Shown: positions 47,501-58,323 of the stretch, piece after piece
How positions within the stretch are numbered: the stretch's first letter is position 1
How the letters are laid out: the number at the start of each line of letters is the position of its first letter
DNA from: Aaosphaeria pasadenensis
Lineage: Eukaryota; Ascomycota; Dothideomycetes; Pleosporales
Direction of reading: 5' to 3'
Assembly: GCA_022813625.1 (NCBI GenBank)
Contig: JAKLMB010000018.1
Coordinates: forward strand, 310,001 to 374,000
DNA: 64,000 nucleotides
Notes under the pieces: model-generated
What the model was told of the DNA's origin: nothing
Databases searched by the model: none
Seen by the model: the letters and a program-made list of their open reading frames with translations, nothing else
Program-made: the position numbers and the translations under genes

Positions 47501-48451
47501 GTTGAAGCTGCAGAAGGACTTTCTACACAAGCGACGCTTGGGTCTGGAGAAGTACTTGAGAGATTTGCTGCTCATACCTTCGGTATGCCGCAGTCGCGAG
47601 CTGCGTGCCTTCTTATCTCAGCAAGCCATATCGCCGACCGATCCAGCAGCTCAGGACGCTGACAGTCGCGATTTTGTCACGCGGATCTATAGTTCCGTTG
47701 CAGACGGCATGGAGGAGTTCCTTGGTAACATTCCCGTTCTCGATCAATTGTCGGTGGCAGGTCAGAATCTCATAACTGCTGCAACGAATCAATTGGCTGC
47801 CACCAATGGCACGGTGCCTGGTGCTCCCGCCCTGCCGGGTGCTCCCGCAGCGGCCGTCCTCCCTGGACAGCAACCGAACTCGGATGCTGAAGCAGAAGCC
47901 GAACTTCTTGCATTCGAGAATAAGGAACTCGAACCTTTCGTAAAACCGATCTGCGACATATTCCTTGAAGTCTTTGAGCTAAACCGCGAGAACAATTGGT
48001 TACGCGGGCGAGCAGTAGTTGTTGTGTTGCATCAATTACTAGGTGGGACAATCGAACGTAAAGTTCGAGATAATTTTGACACGTTCCTGTCAGAAGATAA
48101 CATTGTCAAGTACATAGAGACGCTGAAGGACAGCATGTGGCCTAATGGCAAGCTCAAGCAGAGCACGGAGCGAACAGCAGCGGACCGTTCGAAGAGCAGG
48201 ACAGAGGCTGGCGTAGTTCTCGCCACCCTTATACCGGAGCTTGCAGCTAGCGTAGTCGGACGAGGTAATGCACAATCAGCGAGTCGAAGACTTCTGGCTA
48301 CGTTGAACAACGAGAGGTTAAAGTAAGTTGACAACAGGACGAACGAATTCGGAGATATGGAACGGAGTTAACGATTTACAGCACTCATCTTGCATTCACA
48401 ATTTTGGACGAAATGGTTCAGATCCTTTTCTCAGATGTCACGATTAAATGA
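44574..48451 (+). CDS. mdm1: Mdm1/Snx14-type sorting nexin (PXA-RGS-PX-nexin C)
   Basis: Exons are 44574-45443, 45513-47298, 47347-48322 and 48382-48451, giving 1,233 aa. An N-terminal membrane hairpin (residues about 8-55) is followed by a PXA domain (about 95-290; FVNEVDRAIRAALGEIRDRI, HPAASLAYSNTKLVQQQHLR), an RGS domain (about 420-560; SLRDVLYDSSGLSCFMEYMD to RRFKRSDLYYKWL), an acidic disordered linker, a coiled coil, a PX domain (about 858-990; ITRRYSEFHELNKQL, LELPRRQ) and a C-terminal nexin domain ending ILDEMVQILFSDVTIK. The last exon is only 70 nt. Mdm1 proteins are ER-anchored and tether the ER to the vacuole/lysosome through PX-lipid contact. Confidence 0.95.
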
Positions 48452-49039
48452 ATGCCATCTAAGACATACTCTCTTGCATACTAGAAGGCGTTTGGCATGG
48501 AATGGAATTGCTACTGGAAGGCGTAGACTAAGTTTCGATATCCCGTTGTTCCTAGTTAGCATAGTTTAGGAACCAGCGGCCGTGAGTCTAATAGAACGAC
48601 AAGGGCATTAGAACTTCCTTTGTTTGTTTGTAGCGAATCTGGCCAATTGTTTTGATGTTACACCAGATTGCGGAGGAGACGCCGGACCAAATTCTTTGTC
48701 CCAGTTTTGTGGTTCTTACACCCGAAAGAATCGTCATAGCCAGCGCGATCGATTTCGTCCGCACAATAGTAAGACATCATGAAGATCAACGCTTGCTTGT
48801 CCCTATCAGCTGTTATCATGCATCTCGACCGCACCAGCCACGGTTCGGAGGTTTTGTATATTATTAGACCATCTTTGAAGTCTGAATCATTCATAGTGGT
48901 GCTGTGTTAGCGATCTCCATAAAACCTCGACACTTCCCTAGCAGAAATCATTGCAAGCACGCGTTGGACTTTCCTTATACAATTCACAACTCTACCCAGC
49001 AATAAACAATCATCTGGATCAATTGATCTCCTTACCATC
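48452..49039. other. Intergenic region mdm1 / SDR, no gene seen
   Basis: 0.6 kb between two + genes. Frames at 48652-48894 on either strand are short and lack coding features. Confidence 0.45.
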
Positions 49040-50375
49040 ATGGGTGCGACATTCTCTGCGTTTCGAGACCAGTCCTTCCGCATCCCGGCACCACACTTCA
49101 CAGAGAAGGACCTCCCAGATCAAACTGGAAAGGTACGAGATACATGAACGCCCCTGTACACACTCGAACCAACCCACCCAGTGTTTATAGATCTCCCACA
49201 ATCGCACTTACACTCACACTCAAATCGCACAACAGGTACACATAGTGACAGGCGGCTACACCGGCATCGGCCTCTCCCTAACCACCATCCTCTACGCCAA
49301 AAACGCAACCATCTACATCGCCGGACGCGACGCTCAAAAGGCCAAAAACGCAATCCACACCTTGCAAACCTCGCATCCAAACTCAGCAGGATGCCTCAAG
49401 TTCCTATCCCTCGACCTCGCGAACCTCAGCACCATCAAGGGCTCCGCAGAGGAGTTCCTGCGTCGGGAATCGAGGCTCGACGTCCTCGTCAACAACGCGG
49501 GCGTTATGGCGCCGCCGGTCGGATCCACGTCCGCCCAGGGTCACGATTTGCAAACCGCGACGAACGTTTATGGGCCGTGGCTGTTCACATACTCTCTCCT
49601 TCCATTGCTTGAGAAGACGGCGAAGGAAGCTGGGAATAAGGGCGCAGTGAGAGTCATCTGGGCGGCGAGTCTCGCGGTGGAACTCGCTGCTCCTCCGGGT
49701 GGGTTGGAATTTGATGATCAGACGGGACTGGTTAAGGGTGATTTGTCGAACGAGGCTCTATATGGGCAGAGTAAGGTTGGGAATGTTCTGCTGGGGAAAG
49801 AGACAGCAAAGAGATTTGGAGGGTCGGGTATTGTGTCTGCCGTAAGTCCATATCTCCTTTCGTTCTTGTTCGTCTTCTTGTGTTGAATTCTTTGTTTCCC
49901 TTTTCGTCACGAGCTATGTGCAGTATGCACGGCAGGAGGGAAGACCTGGGATCCAGGGATCATTTTGGTTTTTGTAGTGACCTGCCCCTTTTCTCACACT
50001 TCATCTAGTCTTTCAACCCGGGAAATCTCGAATCGGAGCTCAATCGACATGCTACATGGACGATGAAGTTGATCGGGTGGGTGCTGACCTATCCGGTACT
50101 CATGGGTGCTTATACGGAGCTATTCGCAGGTAAGATACCTATCCTTTTCGAAAGATCGTCTCACCCATTAAAAGATTTATGAATTCTAATGTTTCTTATT
50201 ATGTGAGGAAATAGGTTGGTCGCCGGAAATTACACCAGAGAACAATGGATGCTATGTCATTCCCTGGGGCAGACTCGGCGGAATCGTGAATCCAGGTGTC
50301 AACAAGGGTATTGAGTCTGGACACGGAGAGAAGCTGTGGAATGTTTGTGAGAGGGTCTGTGGGGAGTATATGTGA
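49040..50375 (+). CDS. Short-chain dehydrogenase/reductase
   Basis: Exons are 49040-49132, 49236-49841, 50009-50129 and 50215-50375, giving 326 aa. The Rossmann cofactor motif TGGYTGIG follows the first intron (about residues 36-43). NNAG is at about 117-120, the catalytic Ser in the segment VIWAASLAVE (about 176), and the YxxxK pair is Tyr207/Lys211 (LYGQSK). The following segment SFNPGNLESEL is the usual 'PG.V.T' position. Family layout resembles WW-domain-oxidoreductase/retinol-dehydrogenase-type SDRs that act on lipophilic substrates. The substrate is unknown. The Fat1-like gene downstream on the same strand might share a lipid context, but that is only proximity. Confidence 0.9.
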
Positions 50376-51224
50376 CGTTCCGACTTCGAAGCATCGAGCT
50401 ATGTAATGAGTTAATGGGGGCATAACAGCTCGTGTTCAAGTAATAGAAGGATGATAGGTCTGGAATGTATTGGTTTTCCAATACCTGGTTCATCGTTTCG
50501 CCTACATCAAATCATGCAGCTGTAGCTTATGATAAGTAATGTCAGATCCGTAAAACGTATAATCCTCTATAATATCGAGCCACTTGAGGGACCAAGATAT
50601 TTAACCGCTGTGTCTTTAATCATGATAGCTCAATACCAGCCAACGTTAAAGTAACTGGAAGGCTATCGTGGAAAACCTGCTGGTGCAAACCTCATACACA
50701 TTACTCGGTACAGTCATTACTGTCAATATCCACGAACATCATTTCCAGAATCCAACAGCATTCAAGATCTCCAATGTCGTCGGTCAAACAAAGAGGAGCT
50801 CGGAAATAACGGTACTTTATCCGTGGTTAACAATCCCCCAATTTGCGGGGTTTTAGCGTCGAGGGACGTCCAACCCCCAGATTTGAGCAACGTCATTCGC
50901 TGACTCGTTCGTCCTCCGTTATCCAACCTCGGTGATCTCTACTTCAGAACCCCTCGTAGGAAAATGCGGACTAAACTCCTTCGCGGTAGCTGCTATATAG
51001 CTGGCTACTCGATAAGAAGTACTCGTCATGTTTCCCGACAGAATCCCATCTTCCTTGCTCTCCATACACAACCGAAAGGTGTATCTGGAAAACAGGAGAG
51101 AGGCATTGGATTGTGTGTGTGGCGCACATTTGTAAATAGAGATCTGACTTGCGGTGGTTGAACTACTATTGTCGAAAGACAAGATAGAGTATTGAAGCAG
51201 GACTTAGTATCGCAATTCGCAAAC
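50376..51224. promoter_or_regulatory. Upstream region of the Fat1-like gene
   Basis: 0.85 kb, no gene seen. It carries a CCTCGG hexamer at 50927-50932 and a CCCC..GGGG hairpin-like motif near 50838-50850. Confidence 0.45.
50927..50932 (+). promoter_or_regulatory. CCTCGG, candidate fatty-acid response element
   Basis: CCTCGG is the core bound by the FarA/CTF1-type Zn2Cys6 activators of fatty-acid genes in Aspergillus and Fusarium (established knowledge). It occurs once, 293 bp before the start codon of the Fat1-like gene. A single hexamer can occur by chance. Confidence 0.35.
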
Positions 51225-53317
51225 ATGGCATGTATGTTGCAACCATGCGATGACTGAGTATGCGTTGTATAACCCCATACTGATCGAAAAGTACAGTACC
51301 CATAGTCGCTGGCGCAGCCGCAGGCACAGCAGCTCTGGCCGCCTACCTCAACGCCAAATTCCACATCTACCACGACCTTACTGGCGACCGAGGCGGTCTG
51401 TCTCCGACACAAGAAGTCGTCAACTACATCGGCTCTCGCGTTGCTTCCAAGCGCGTTTTAACATACCATGTCTTCGAGGACCATGCGCTCCGCAAGCAGC
51501 CAAATCATCCATTTCTCATCTTCGAAGGGAAGACGTATACGTACCGGCAGTTCTTCGACAAGATTATCACCACGGGGAATTGGTTGATGAACGAGCTGGG
51601 TATCGAAGTCGGAGAGGTTGTCGCGATTGATGGAGGAAATTCCCCAGAGTACTTGATGCTGTGGTTCGCTCTAGACGCAATTGGTGCGATTACGAGCTTC
51701 GTGAATTGGAATCTGACTGGCGAGGGCTTGGTGCACTGTGTCAAGGTACGTTCGCAATCTCAACATTAAACTTAATCGTAGACGCGAGTAGATGTGACTG
51801 ACATCGAGTCTAGCTATGTGGAAGCAGATATTTGATTACAGACTCTGATGTTAGGAGCAATGTCGAGCCATGCCGCGGTGAACTCGAAGGATTGAATGTC
51901 AAGATCGTCTACTACGATCCAGCGCTCTTTGCGTCGCTAAGCAACAACACGCCTATTCCAGAGTCTCGCCGTGAGAGCATCACCATTGAGTCAGTCCGTG
52001 GCTTGATCTACACCTCCGGCACTACCGGACTTCCCAAGGGTGTAGTCATGTCGACCGGACGCGAACTCCTCGTCGGACATATGACTGCAAAGTACCTGAA
52101 GCTCAAGCCAGAAGACAGGATGTACACATGTATGCCACTATACCACGGCGCCGCACACGGCCTATGCACTACACCCACCATCCACGCCGGTTCCACCATC
52201 GTACTGGGTAGGAAATTCAGCCACAAGACATTCTGGCCCGAAGTCGCGACCTCCAAAGCCACAATCATCCAATATGTCGGCGAGCTGTGCCGATACCTCC
52301 TCAACGGCCCTCCCAACCCGCACGAGCGCGCCCATTGCGTCCAGGTGGCGTGGGGAAACGGTATGAGGCCAGATGTATGGGAGCCGTTCCGCGAGCGCTT
52401 CAACATCCCCATCATCAATGAACTATACGCCGCGACGGACGGTCTCGGCGCCACGTTCAACAGGAACGCAGGGCCGTTCACCGCGCACACCATCGGTCTC
52501 CGTGGGCTTATCTGGAACTGGAAGTATAGTGACCAGGAAGTTCGTGTCAAGATGGACGTCGATACGGAGGACATCATGCGCGATGAGAACGGCTTTGCGA
52601 TCCGCTGCGGGACCAACGAGCCTGGACAGGTGTTGCATAAACTGACACCCGAGGTCATCGCATCTACACCGGGATACTTCAACAATGACAAGGCCACAGT
52701 GGGAAGGAGGATCGCAGATGTTTTCGAAAAGGGAGACTTGTAAGTTCGAACGCCTTCATATATTCTCCTACTTTTTCCTTGGTGCGTCTTGTCAGACTAA
52801 CTTTGAAATTAGATGGTTCAAGTCAGGCGACATGATGCGACAAGACAGCGACGGACGAGTCTTCTTCGTCGACCGTCTGGGTGACACCTTCCGCTGGAAG
52901 TCAGAGAACGTGTCCACGAACGAGGTTGCCGACATGATTGGCAAGTACCCCCAGATCGCCGAGACGAACGCCTATGGCGTATCTGTGCCAGGCTATGACG
53001 GGCGTGCCGGTGCTGCGTCGATCGTCATGGCGGACGGCGTGACGGAATCGACGTTCGACTTCCAGGGTCTCGCGGCGCATGCCAGAGCGGTGCTGCCGGG
53101 ATACGCGGTACCGTTGTTCTTGAGGGTCACTCCGGCGCTGGAATATACCGGTACGTTGAAGATTCAGAAGGGCAGGCTGAAGAGGGAGGGCGTGGATCCT
53201 GATTTGGTGACGGGTGATGATAAGATATATTGGTTGGCGCCGAACAGTGATAGATATATGCCTTTTGAGAGAAAGGATTGGGAGGGCATTAAAGATAAGA
53301 GTATTAGATTGACCTGA
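51225..53317 (+). CDS. fat1: Very-long-chain acyl-CoA synthetase / fatty-acid transporter Fat1-like
   Basis: Exons are 51225-51231 (7 nt), 51297-51745, 51814-52739 and 52813-53317, giving 628 aa. The tiny first exon gives ATG GCA T, and splicing produces MALPIVAGAAAGTAALAAYL, a typical membrane-anchoring start. The AMP-binding signature YTSGTTGLPKG is at about 218-228. ELYAATDG and WFKSGDMMRQDSDGRVFFVDRLGDTFRWKSENVS-type segments mark the Fat1/FATP (VLACS) subfamily. The ending ERKDWEGIKDKSIRLT is also typical. It activates long or very long fatty acids to CoA esters at the plasma membrane, ER or peroxisomes. No peroxisomal C-terminal SKL is present. Confidence 0.95.
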
Positions 53318-53593
53318 GATATATGATAGAATTGGTGGTGTGCCAGCTAGGCACATTACTACGTCATTTGTAGATTCAATCTGTCATCTGGATGCACGTA
53401 CAATTGTTGGCAATGTGAATGAACACTAATCAGTAAAATAATGAGGGGCGGAAGTGTCAAGGCTTGAATCAACTTATCAGAGATGTTAACATTGCGGACT
53501 CAACTATATTCTACATTGATTGAGCAGGCAGGGCTAAGACGCCATACAACCCCGCAGCTACGACCTTCAAAAATGCGACGCTGGTAGTGCGGA

Positions 53594-54992
53594 TCATACA
53601 ATCTCAAACTCGTAATAAACGTAGGCGGAGTACTCTTGGTCACCAAGATGCCCACCGGCTTGTTGCATGTCGTTGGACATGGCTTGGTCGTCCTTCTTGA
53701 TGCGGCCCTTGCTGTCTCTGCCGAAGGCATTTCCGCCTAGGTAGGAGTACGCATCGTCTAGGTTTTGTTTTGCCTTCTTCGATTGTTTGGATGTGGTCTA
53801 GTTATGATCAGCAACAATCGCGCTAAGCATTCGACATGGGTTCTTACCTGCACCAGCCCGCACACGAAATCAAGAGGCAATCCGTATCGCAGAACGGTCT
53901 CGACGAAGACCCTCAAAGCTAACACGTGGATCCAGATCATTGCGCTTTCGGAGTATCCGGTTCTTCCTAACCGCAATGCCTCTCCCCAAAGCTTTTTCTC
54001 ATCCTTCTCTAATCGGCCAACTTCGCGCGCCTCCTCTTCCTTTCCACCCTCTTTGTACTTGTAGTCGCGGGGCGTCCACCTCTTCTCCCTGATCTTGTGC
54101 ACAAACTCGGTGGAGTACTTCTTAAATGTGACAACGGAGTACAGTATAAATTCGTCATCGCGGGCGATCTCGGTTGCGGATCGCGGAACGACCATCTCGG
54201 TGATACTTTCGTATGTCTTAAGGAAGTCCTTAGCGTTACTGAGGGGAACAGCGATCAAATGGGTATCAAGGTATTCGGAGTCTTGGATGAGGTCTTTGGG
54301 TTTGACTATGGATGCAAGAGATTTGGTGGAGAGATTGCCTCTACGCCCGGTTAGCCCAATGGTGTGAGACTGATGCTGGTCGAAGTCTTACGTCTGTTTA
54401 CGTTGCGAGGTAGCAAGATTGGTCTTGACCTGGTTGTACTGGTTGTACTTTGCTCTGACATCATTATCAATGCCTGCTGCTTCCTAGTTTCTGTGTCAAC
54501 CCTGATATAAGAAGCGTTGTTCCTGGCGACCGCACCTTCTGGAGAGAGTCTATGAGTTCGGCAATCGGTTTGTCAGCTCGGTATTTGACCTTGTTCCATT
54601 GGAAGGATCTGAGATATTGGTCGACAGGTTCTAGTTCAGATGTTAGAGCTACTTTCACCCAATAACATGATAGGTACATGCGTATGCATACTATCGTTGA
54701 TGGTCTTCTGCTGTTGCAACCTCTCCTCATTCCCGTCCAGCAGGTTCCGCAAGCTATCTCCCACCTTGTTGACCACACTCTCACAGGCAGACTCCAGCTT
54801 CGCCAAGTCATCGGCTTGCTGTACGAGCGCATCCAGAGTACCGATCTTGAAAGTGGGTATCGCGAACGGGTACGTGGTGCCTACATCATTGGTGACGGTC
54901 GAGCGTAGGGCTGTAAGGGCTTCTTCGGCGTGGTTGGATGGGGATATGGAGGTGGGTAACGATACCAGAAGGTACCGGGAGTCTTTGGACAT
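53594..54992 (-). CDS. vma5: V-type ATPase subunit C (Vma5)
   Basis: Exons are 54992-54692, 54630-54536, 54483-54392, 54340-53848 and 53797-53594, giving 394 aa, the normal family length. Landmarks: MSKDSRYLLVSLPTSISPS, then IPTFKIGTLDALVQQADDLA, splice-restored KPVDQYLRSFQWNKVKYRA, RKQTGNLSTKSLA across the third intron, MVVPRSATEIA, YKYKEGGKEEE, RVFVETVLRYGLPLDFVCG and the C-terminal YLGGNAFGRD and AYVYYEFEIV. Subunit C bridges the peripheral stalks of V1 to Vo and is released during reversible disassembly. It is divergent from gcvT, with 256 bp between ATGs. Confidence 0.96.
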
Positions 54993-55248
54993 GTTGGTAA
55001 TGGTAAACGGCGTCGCCAGTTGCAGGTTGCAGGGGCCTCGAAGCTGTGCTAGAGCGATGATGATGAGCTGTAGTGGGCTTGCGCCGGAGCTTTGGACGCT
55101 CGGACCATATATTCCGACGGGCAAGCTTGCTTTTGCGGTCCCGCTATCTATCATTTGGCCCTGGAGCTAACATTTCCGTCACTAACCGTCGGAATCTCTT
55201 TTGAATTCCTTCAATCTTTCAGACTCCTCCACTCCTCCACCCAACACA

Positions 55249-56665
55249 ATGGCTGCCAAAAACGCTGTTTCTGTGGCCTTCAATGGCATCAATGGAGCTT
55301 CTTCTCGAATTTCAACCCTGAGAACCCTTCGTATCGCTTCTCAAATAAACCCAATTCAAGCTTCAGGACCCCGCAGGCTTCCCCAGACACAATTCCGCTC
55401 TTCTGTTCGTTATGCCTCGTCCAACGCTGAGGGCGATAAGGTTGCAAAGACTGGCCTTTACGACCTTCATGCCTCCAATGGCGCCAAATTTGTACCATTC
55501 GGAGGTTACCAAATGCCAGTGCAATACGGAGACTTGAGCATTAACGACTCCCACAAGTGGACAAGGGAGAATGCTAGTCTATTCGACGTCGGACACATGT
55601 ATGTTGCGATCAATTGTGATCAATTATATACACCAAAACCAATTCTGATGAATCAATAGGGTGCAGCACTACTTCAGCGGCCCCGGTGCCCAAGCATTCC
55701 TCGAGTCGATTACACCCGCGTCCCTCTCCACCGTGGAGCCGTTTAACTCTGGTCTGTCTGCTCTCCTCCATCGCGAGACTGGAGGTATTGTGGATGATAC
55801 CATCATCACACGTCTCCCTGATAAGTTCTATGTCGTCACAAACGCAGGTTGCAGAGAAAAAGACCTTGCCTACTTCACCGCCGAGCTTGAATCCTGGAGG
55901 AGCAACTCCGCGAATCCTGCTGTGGAATGGGAGGTCTTGGAGAACCAGGGCCTTGTTGCACTCCAAGGACCCAAGGCGGCCGCAGTCCTAGAAAAGGTCC
56001 TAGATAAGGAGTCTGCAGGAAAGTTGAAGTCTCTCTACTTTGGCCAGTCGATGTACGCACACGTTAGTACATCGGAAGCCGAAATCCTGGTTAGTCGAGG
56101 TGGCTATACAGGTGAGGACGGATTCGAGATCAGCATCCCTTCATACGCTACCGAAGCTGTCACTCAATTCATACTGGAGTCTGGCAAGGACGAAGTCCGC
56201 TTGGCTGGACTTGGAGCTCGTGATACTCTGCGTCTCGAGGCAGGCATGTGCCTTTACGGACATGATCTGAACGATGACACCACACCCGTTGAGGCTGCTC
56301 TATCTTGGATCATTGGCAAGGATCGCCGTGCAAAGGGTGGTTTCCACGGTGACTCAGTCATATTAAAGCAATTGAAGAAGAAATCTGAGGGGGGCGGCGT
56401 CACTCGACGCCGTGTAGGTTTTATTGTAGAAGGTTCTCCTGCAAGAGAAGGAGCAGACATTGTAGACCAAGCCGGAGAGGTGGTGGGCAAGATCACTTCA
56501 GGATGTCCATCTCCAACTCTGAAGAAGAACATCGCTATGGGATACATAAAGGACGGCCTTCACAAGAGTGGAACCGAAGTTGGCATCATCGTGCGTAACA
56601 AGAAGAGGAATGCCGTCGTGACCAAGATGCCATTTGTCCCGAGCAAGTACTACAAGGCAGCATGA
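55249..56665 (+). CDS. gcv1: Glycine cleavage system T protein (aminomethyltransferase), mitochondrial
   Basis: Exons are 55249-55598 and 55660-56665, giving 451 aa. The N-terminal 60 residues are Arg/Ser/Ala-rich (STLRTLRIASQINPIQ, FRSSVRYASS), a mitochondrial presequence. The GcvT fold follows: GLYDLHASNGAKFVPFGGYQ, FDVGHM split by the intron, GGIVDDTIITRL, ALQGPKAA, GYTGEDGFEISI, ARDTLRLEAGMCLYGHDL, and the C-terminal barrel with GKITSGCPSPTLKKNIAMGY. It transfers the one-carbon unit from the H-protein-bound glycine intermediate to tetrahydrofolate, releasing ammonia, in the mitochondrial matrix. Confidence 0.96.
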
Positions 56666-56796
56666 TGCTAGCTAGTAACACCGCCAAAGAAAGCCACGAA
56701 TTCCTTTTTCATGTCCATATAGAAGCAGCACTCTTGTGAATATTATAAATCTGACCCCTCCTGTACATCCCCGACATCCAAGTCTTCTTTTGTCTT

Positions 56797-57376
56797 TCAG
56801 TTCCTGTTTCGTATCAAACTCAAGGGTGGACCATCTAACTCACGTGTCACTTTTCCAACCTCTACCTGCACGTTGATCCTCAAGTTGTCGACAGCTTCAA
56901 CGAGGCTAGCTTTCGGCTCCGAAGTTGCGAGTAGCACCCATCGGGCGGGGGGATGTGGCGACATGTATAAGATGAGTTGCGCAGTCAAGGACTGTCTCTT
57001 TGGTTGTCCATCGCTGCTCTGGCTCTCCAGTAGAGCCTCAGCGGAGAAGATGACGGAATAGGTATGACCTGTGACTTGAGGGCCGTACAGAGCTTGAGCA
57101 TCGTCTATTGGTGCATGAATGTTAACATTGTACATTTAGACTGCGGTTGAGAGTAGTAGACAAGCACTTACTTATGATGAGGTCTTTGATCCTTTGAATG
57201 AGCTCTAGCTGATCCAACGGGTCTGCCATGTTGACTTCTGTAGGTTGAGGGTCGCGATCTTGAGTTGTGTTTTGCATGTCGGGAGTGTCTGATGCTGGAG
57301 TTGAGACCCGTAGCCCAGAAAGTAGGTCGCTTAAGTAGGCGCTCTGCTCGGTGAGTGCGGCGATGAGTTTGAGCAT
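56797..57376 (-). CDS. Conserved-looking small protein of unknown function
   Basis: Exons are 57376-57172 and 57104-56797, giving 170 aa. The intron (GTAAGT..ATAG) joins ..IQRIKDLII to NDAQALYGPQVTGHTYSV in phase. The N-terminal part starts MLKLIAALTEQSAYLSDLLS, an amphipathic helix, then a polar linker and another helix (DQLELIQRIKDLI). The C-terminal half alternates strand-like hydrophobic segments (QSLTAQLILYMS, RWVLLATSEP) and a helix (LVEAVDNLRINVQVEV). The good frame and splice fit support a real gene, but I recognise no family. It is convergent with gcvT, with 131 bp between stop codons. Confidence 0.65.
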
Positions 57377-57939
57377 TACTTACGCAGAGGGGATAGTGTG
57401 AGGGAGGAAGCAGGACAACTCTAACACATGAGTTGAAAACACAGTGTACAATTGCTCACTTTGTTTGTTTGGCGTAAACAAATATGCCAATGCCCCACTC
57501 TCACTCACTCTCACTAGGTGAAGGTCGACAGTGAAAATCACTGGTGGCTACTATGGGATGCGATCCATGCCTGAGGTGAGCCTCTCACTCACTACGATCT
57601 CAAAGTTCATGTAGTCTTTCGTGCATCTATATTCAAAGAAAGACATGCACTATGTTTATGTAGTCTTTCGTGCATCTATTTTCAAAGGAAGACATGAACT
57701 ATGCTTATGTTGATAATCACTGACTGCTCTCATGACCAAATCCAGCACAGACCTGGAAGTGAATGTAGAACATTCTGCATGCCTCAACTTTCTGCAAAGT
57801 GAATGAGCACAAGCAGATATAAGAGAGCATTTACTTCAACCTCTAAATTTATACAACATCATCCATTCCTAAAGTCTACTTCTACACCCATCAACCAACC
57901 ACCGAGCCAACAAGTTTGCAACTGTCATCACTCTTCACC
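57377..57939. promoter_or_regulatory. Divergent upstream region with a 49-bp tandem duplication
   Basis: 0.56 kb between the 170-aa unknown (-) and the small secreted protein (+). It contains the 49-bp duplication at 57609-57706 and CTCACT repeats near 57497-57515. Confidence 0.5.
57609..57706 (+). repeat. 49-bp tandem duplication
   Basis: Unit 1 is 57609-57657 and unit 2 is 57658-57706, both starting ATGTAGTCTTTCGTGCATCT, with four mismatches over 49 bp. It ends 233 bp before the start codon of the small secreted protein gene. Confidence 0.9.
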
Positions 57940-58323
57940 ATGTTACCCACAAGAACCTCATTCACCCTTCTACTTCTCGCCACCATCGCCGCAGCTCATT
58001 CACTAGCCTTCTGCATTTCTCCTTCCAGCGACCCAAACGAAGTGACTGCAAACGGCGCTAAATCCAAAGACCCGAGCATCAACCAACGAGAAATCCTACC
58101 CGACCTGTCACGACCAGCGAAAAACAGCCAAACAACTCTGACCATCACGCGGCGAGAACCAAAAGGCTTCAAGTTCGGCGGCAAAAAGGGTGGCAAAAAG
58201 GGAAAAGGTGGCGGCGGCCACAGCAATGGAGCTACTGGTACTGGCAAACTGGAAACCCGCCATGTACTGCCATATCTGTGTATGATGATCTTGACGGCGC
58301 TGTTTGCCGTGGTTGCGTTGTAG
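57940..58323 (+). CDS. Small secreted Lys/Gly-rich protein, possible GPI anchor
   Basis: Single exon, 127 aa, preceded by CACC. A signal peptide (MLPTRTSFTLLLLATIAAAH) is followed by a polar disordered stretch, an RR dibasic (TRREPK) suggesting Kex2 cleavage, then a cationic GGKKGGKKGKGGGG block. The C-terminus is a clear hydrophobic tail (VLPYLCMMILTALFAVVAL) with no basic residue after it, as in GPI-anchor signals or a tail anchor. It has only two Cys, one of them in the tail. I recognise no family. Lineage-specific surface protein or effector-like peptide are possibilities only. Confidence 0.7.
   Translation: MLPTRTSFTLLLLATIAAAHSLAFCISPSSDPNEVTANGAKSKDPSINQREILPDLSRPAKNSQTTLTITRREPKGFKFGGKKGGKKGKGGGGHSNGATGTGKLETRHVLPYLCMMILTALFAVVAL

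Noticed and set aside
15004..48451. A vacuole/endosome gene cluster (vps37, vps11, V-ATPase C, mdm1)
   Set aside because: The genes are scattered over 40 kb among unrelated genes and on both strands; coincidence is the simpler reading.
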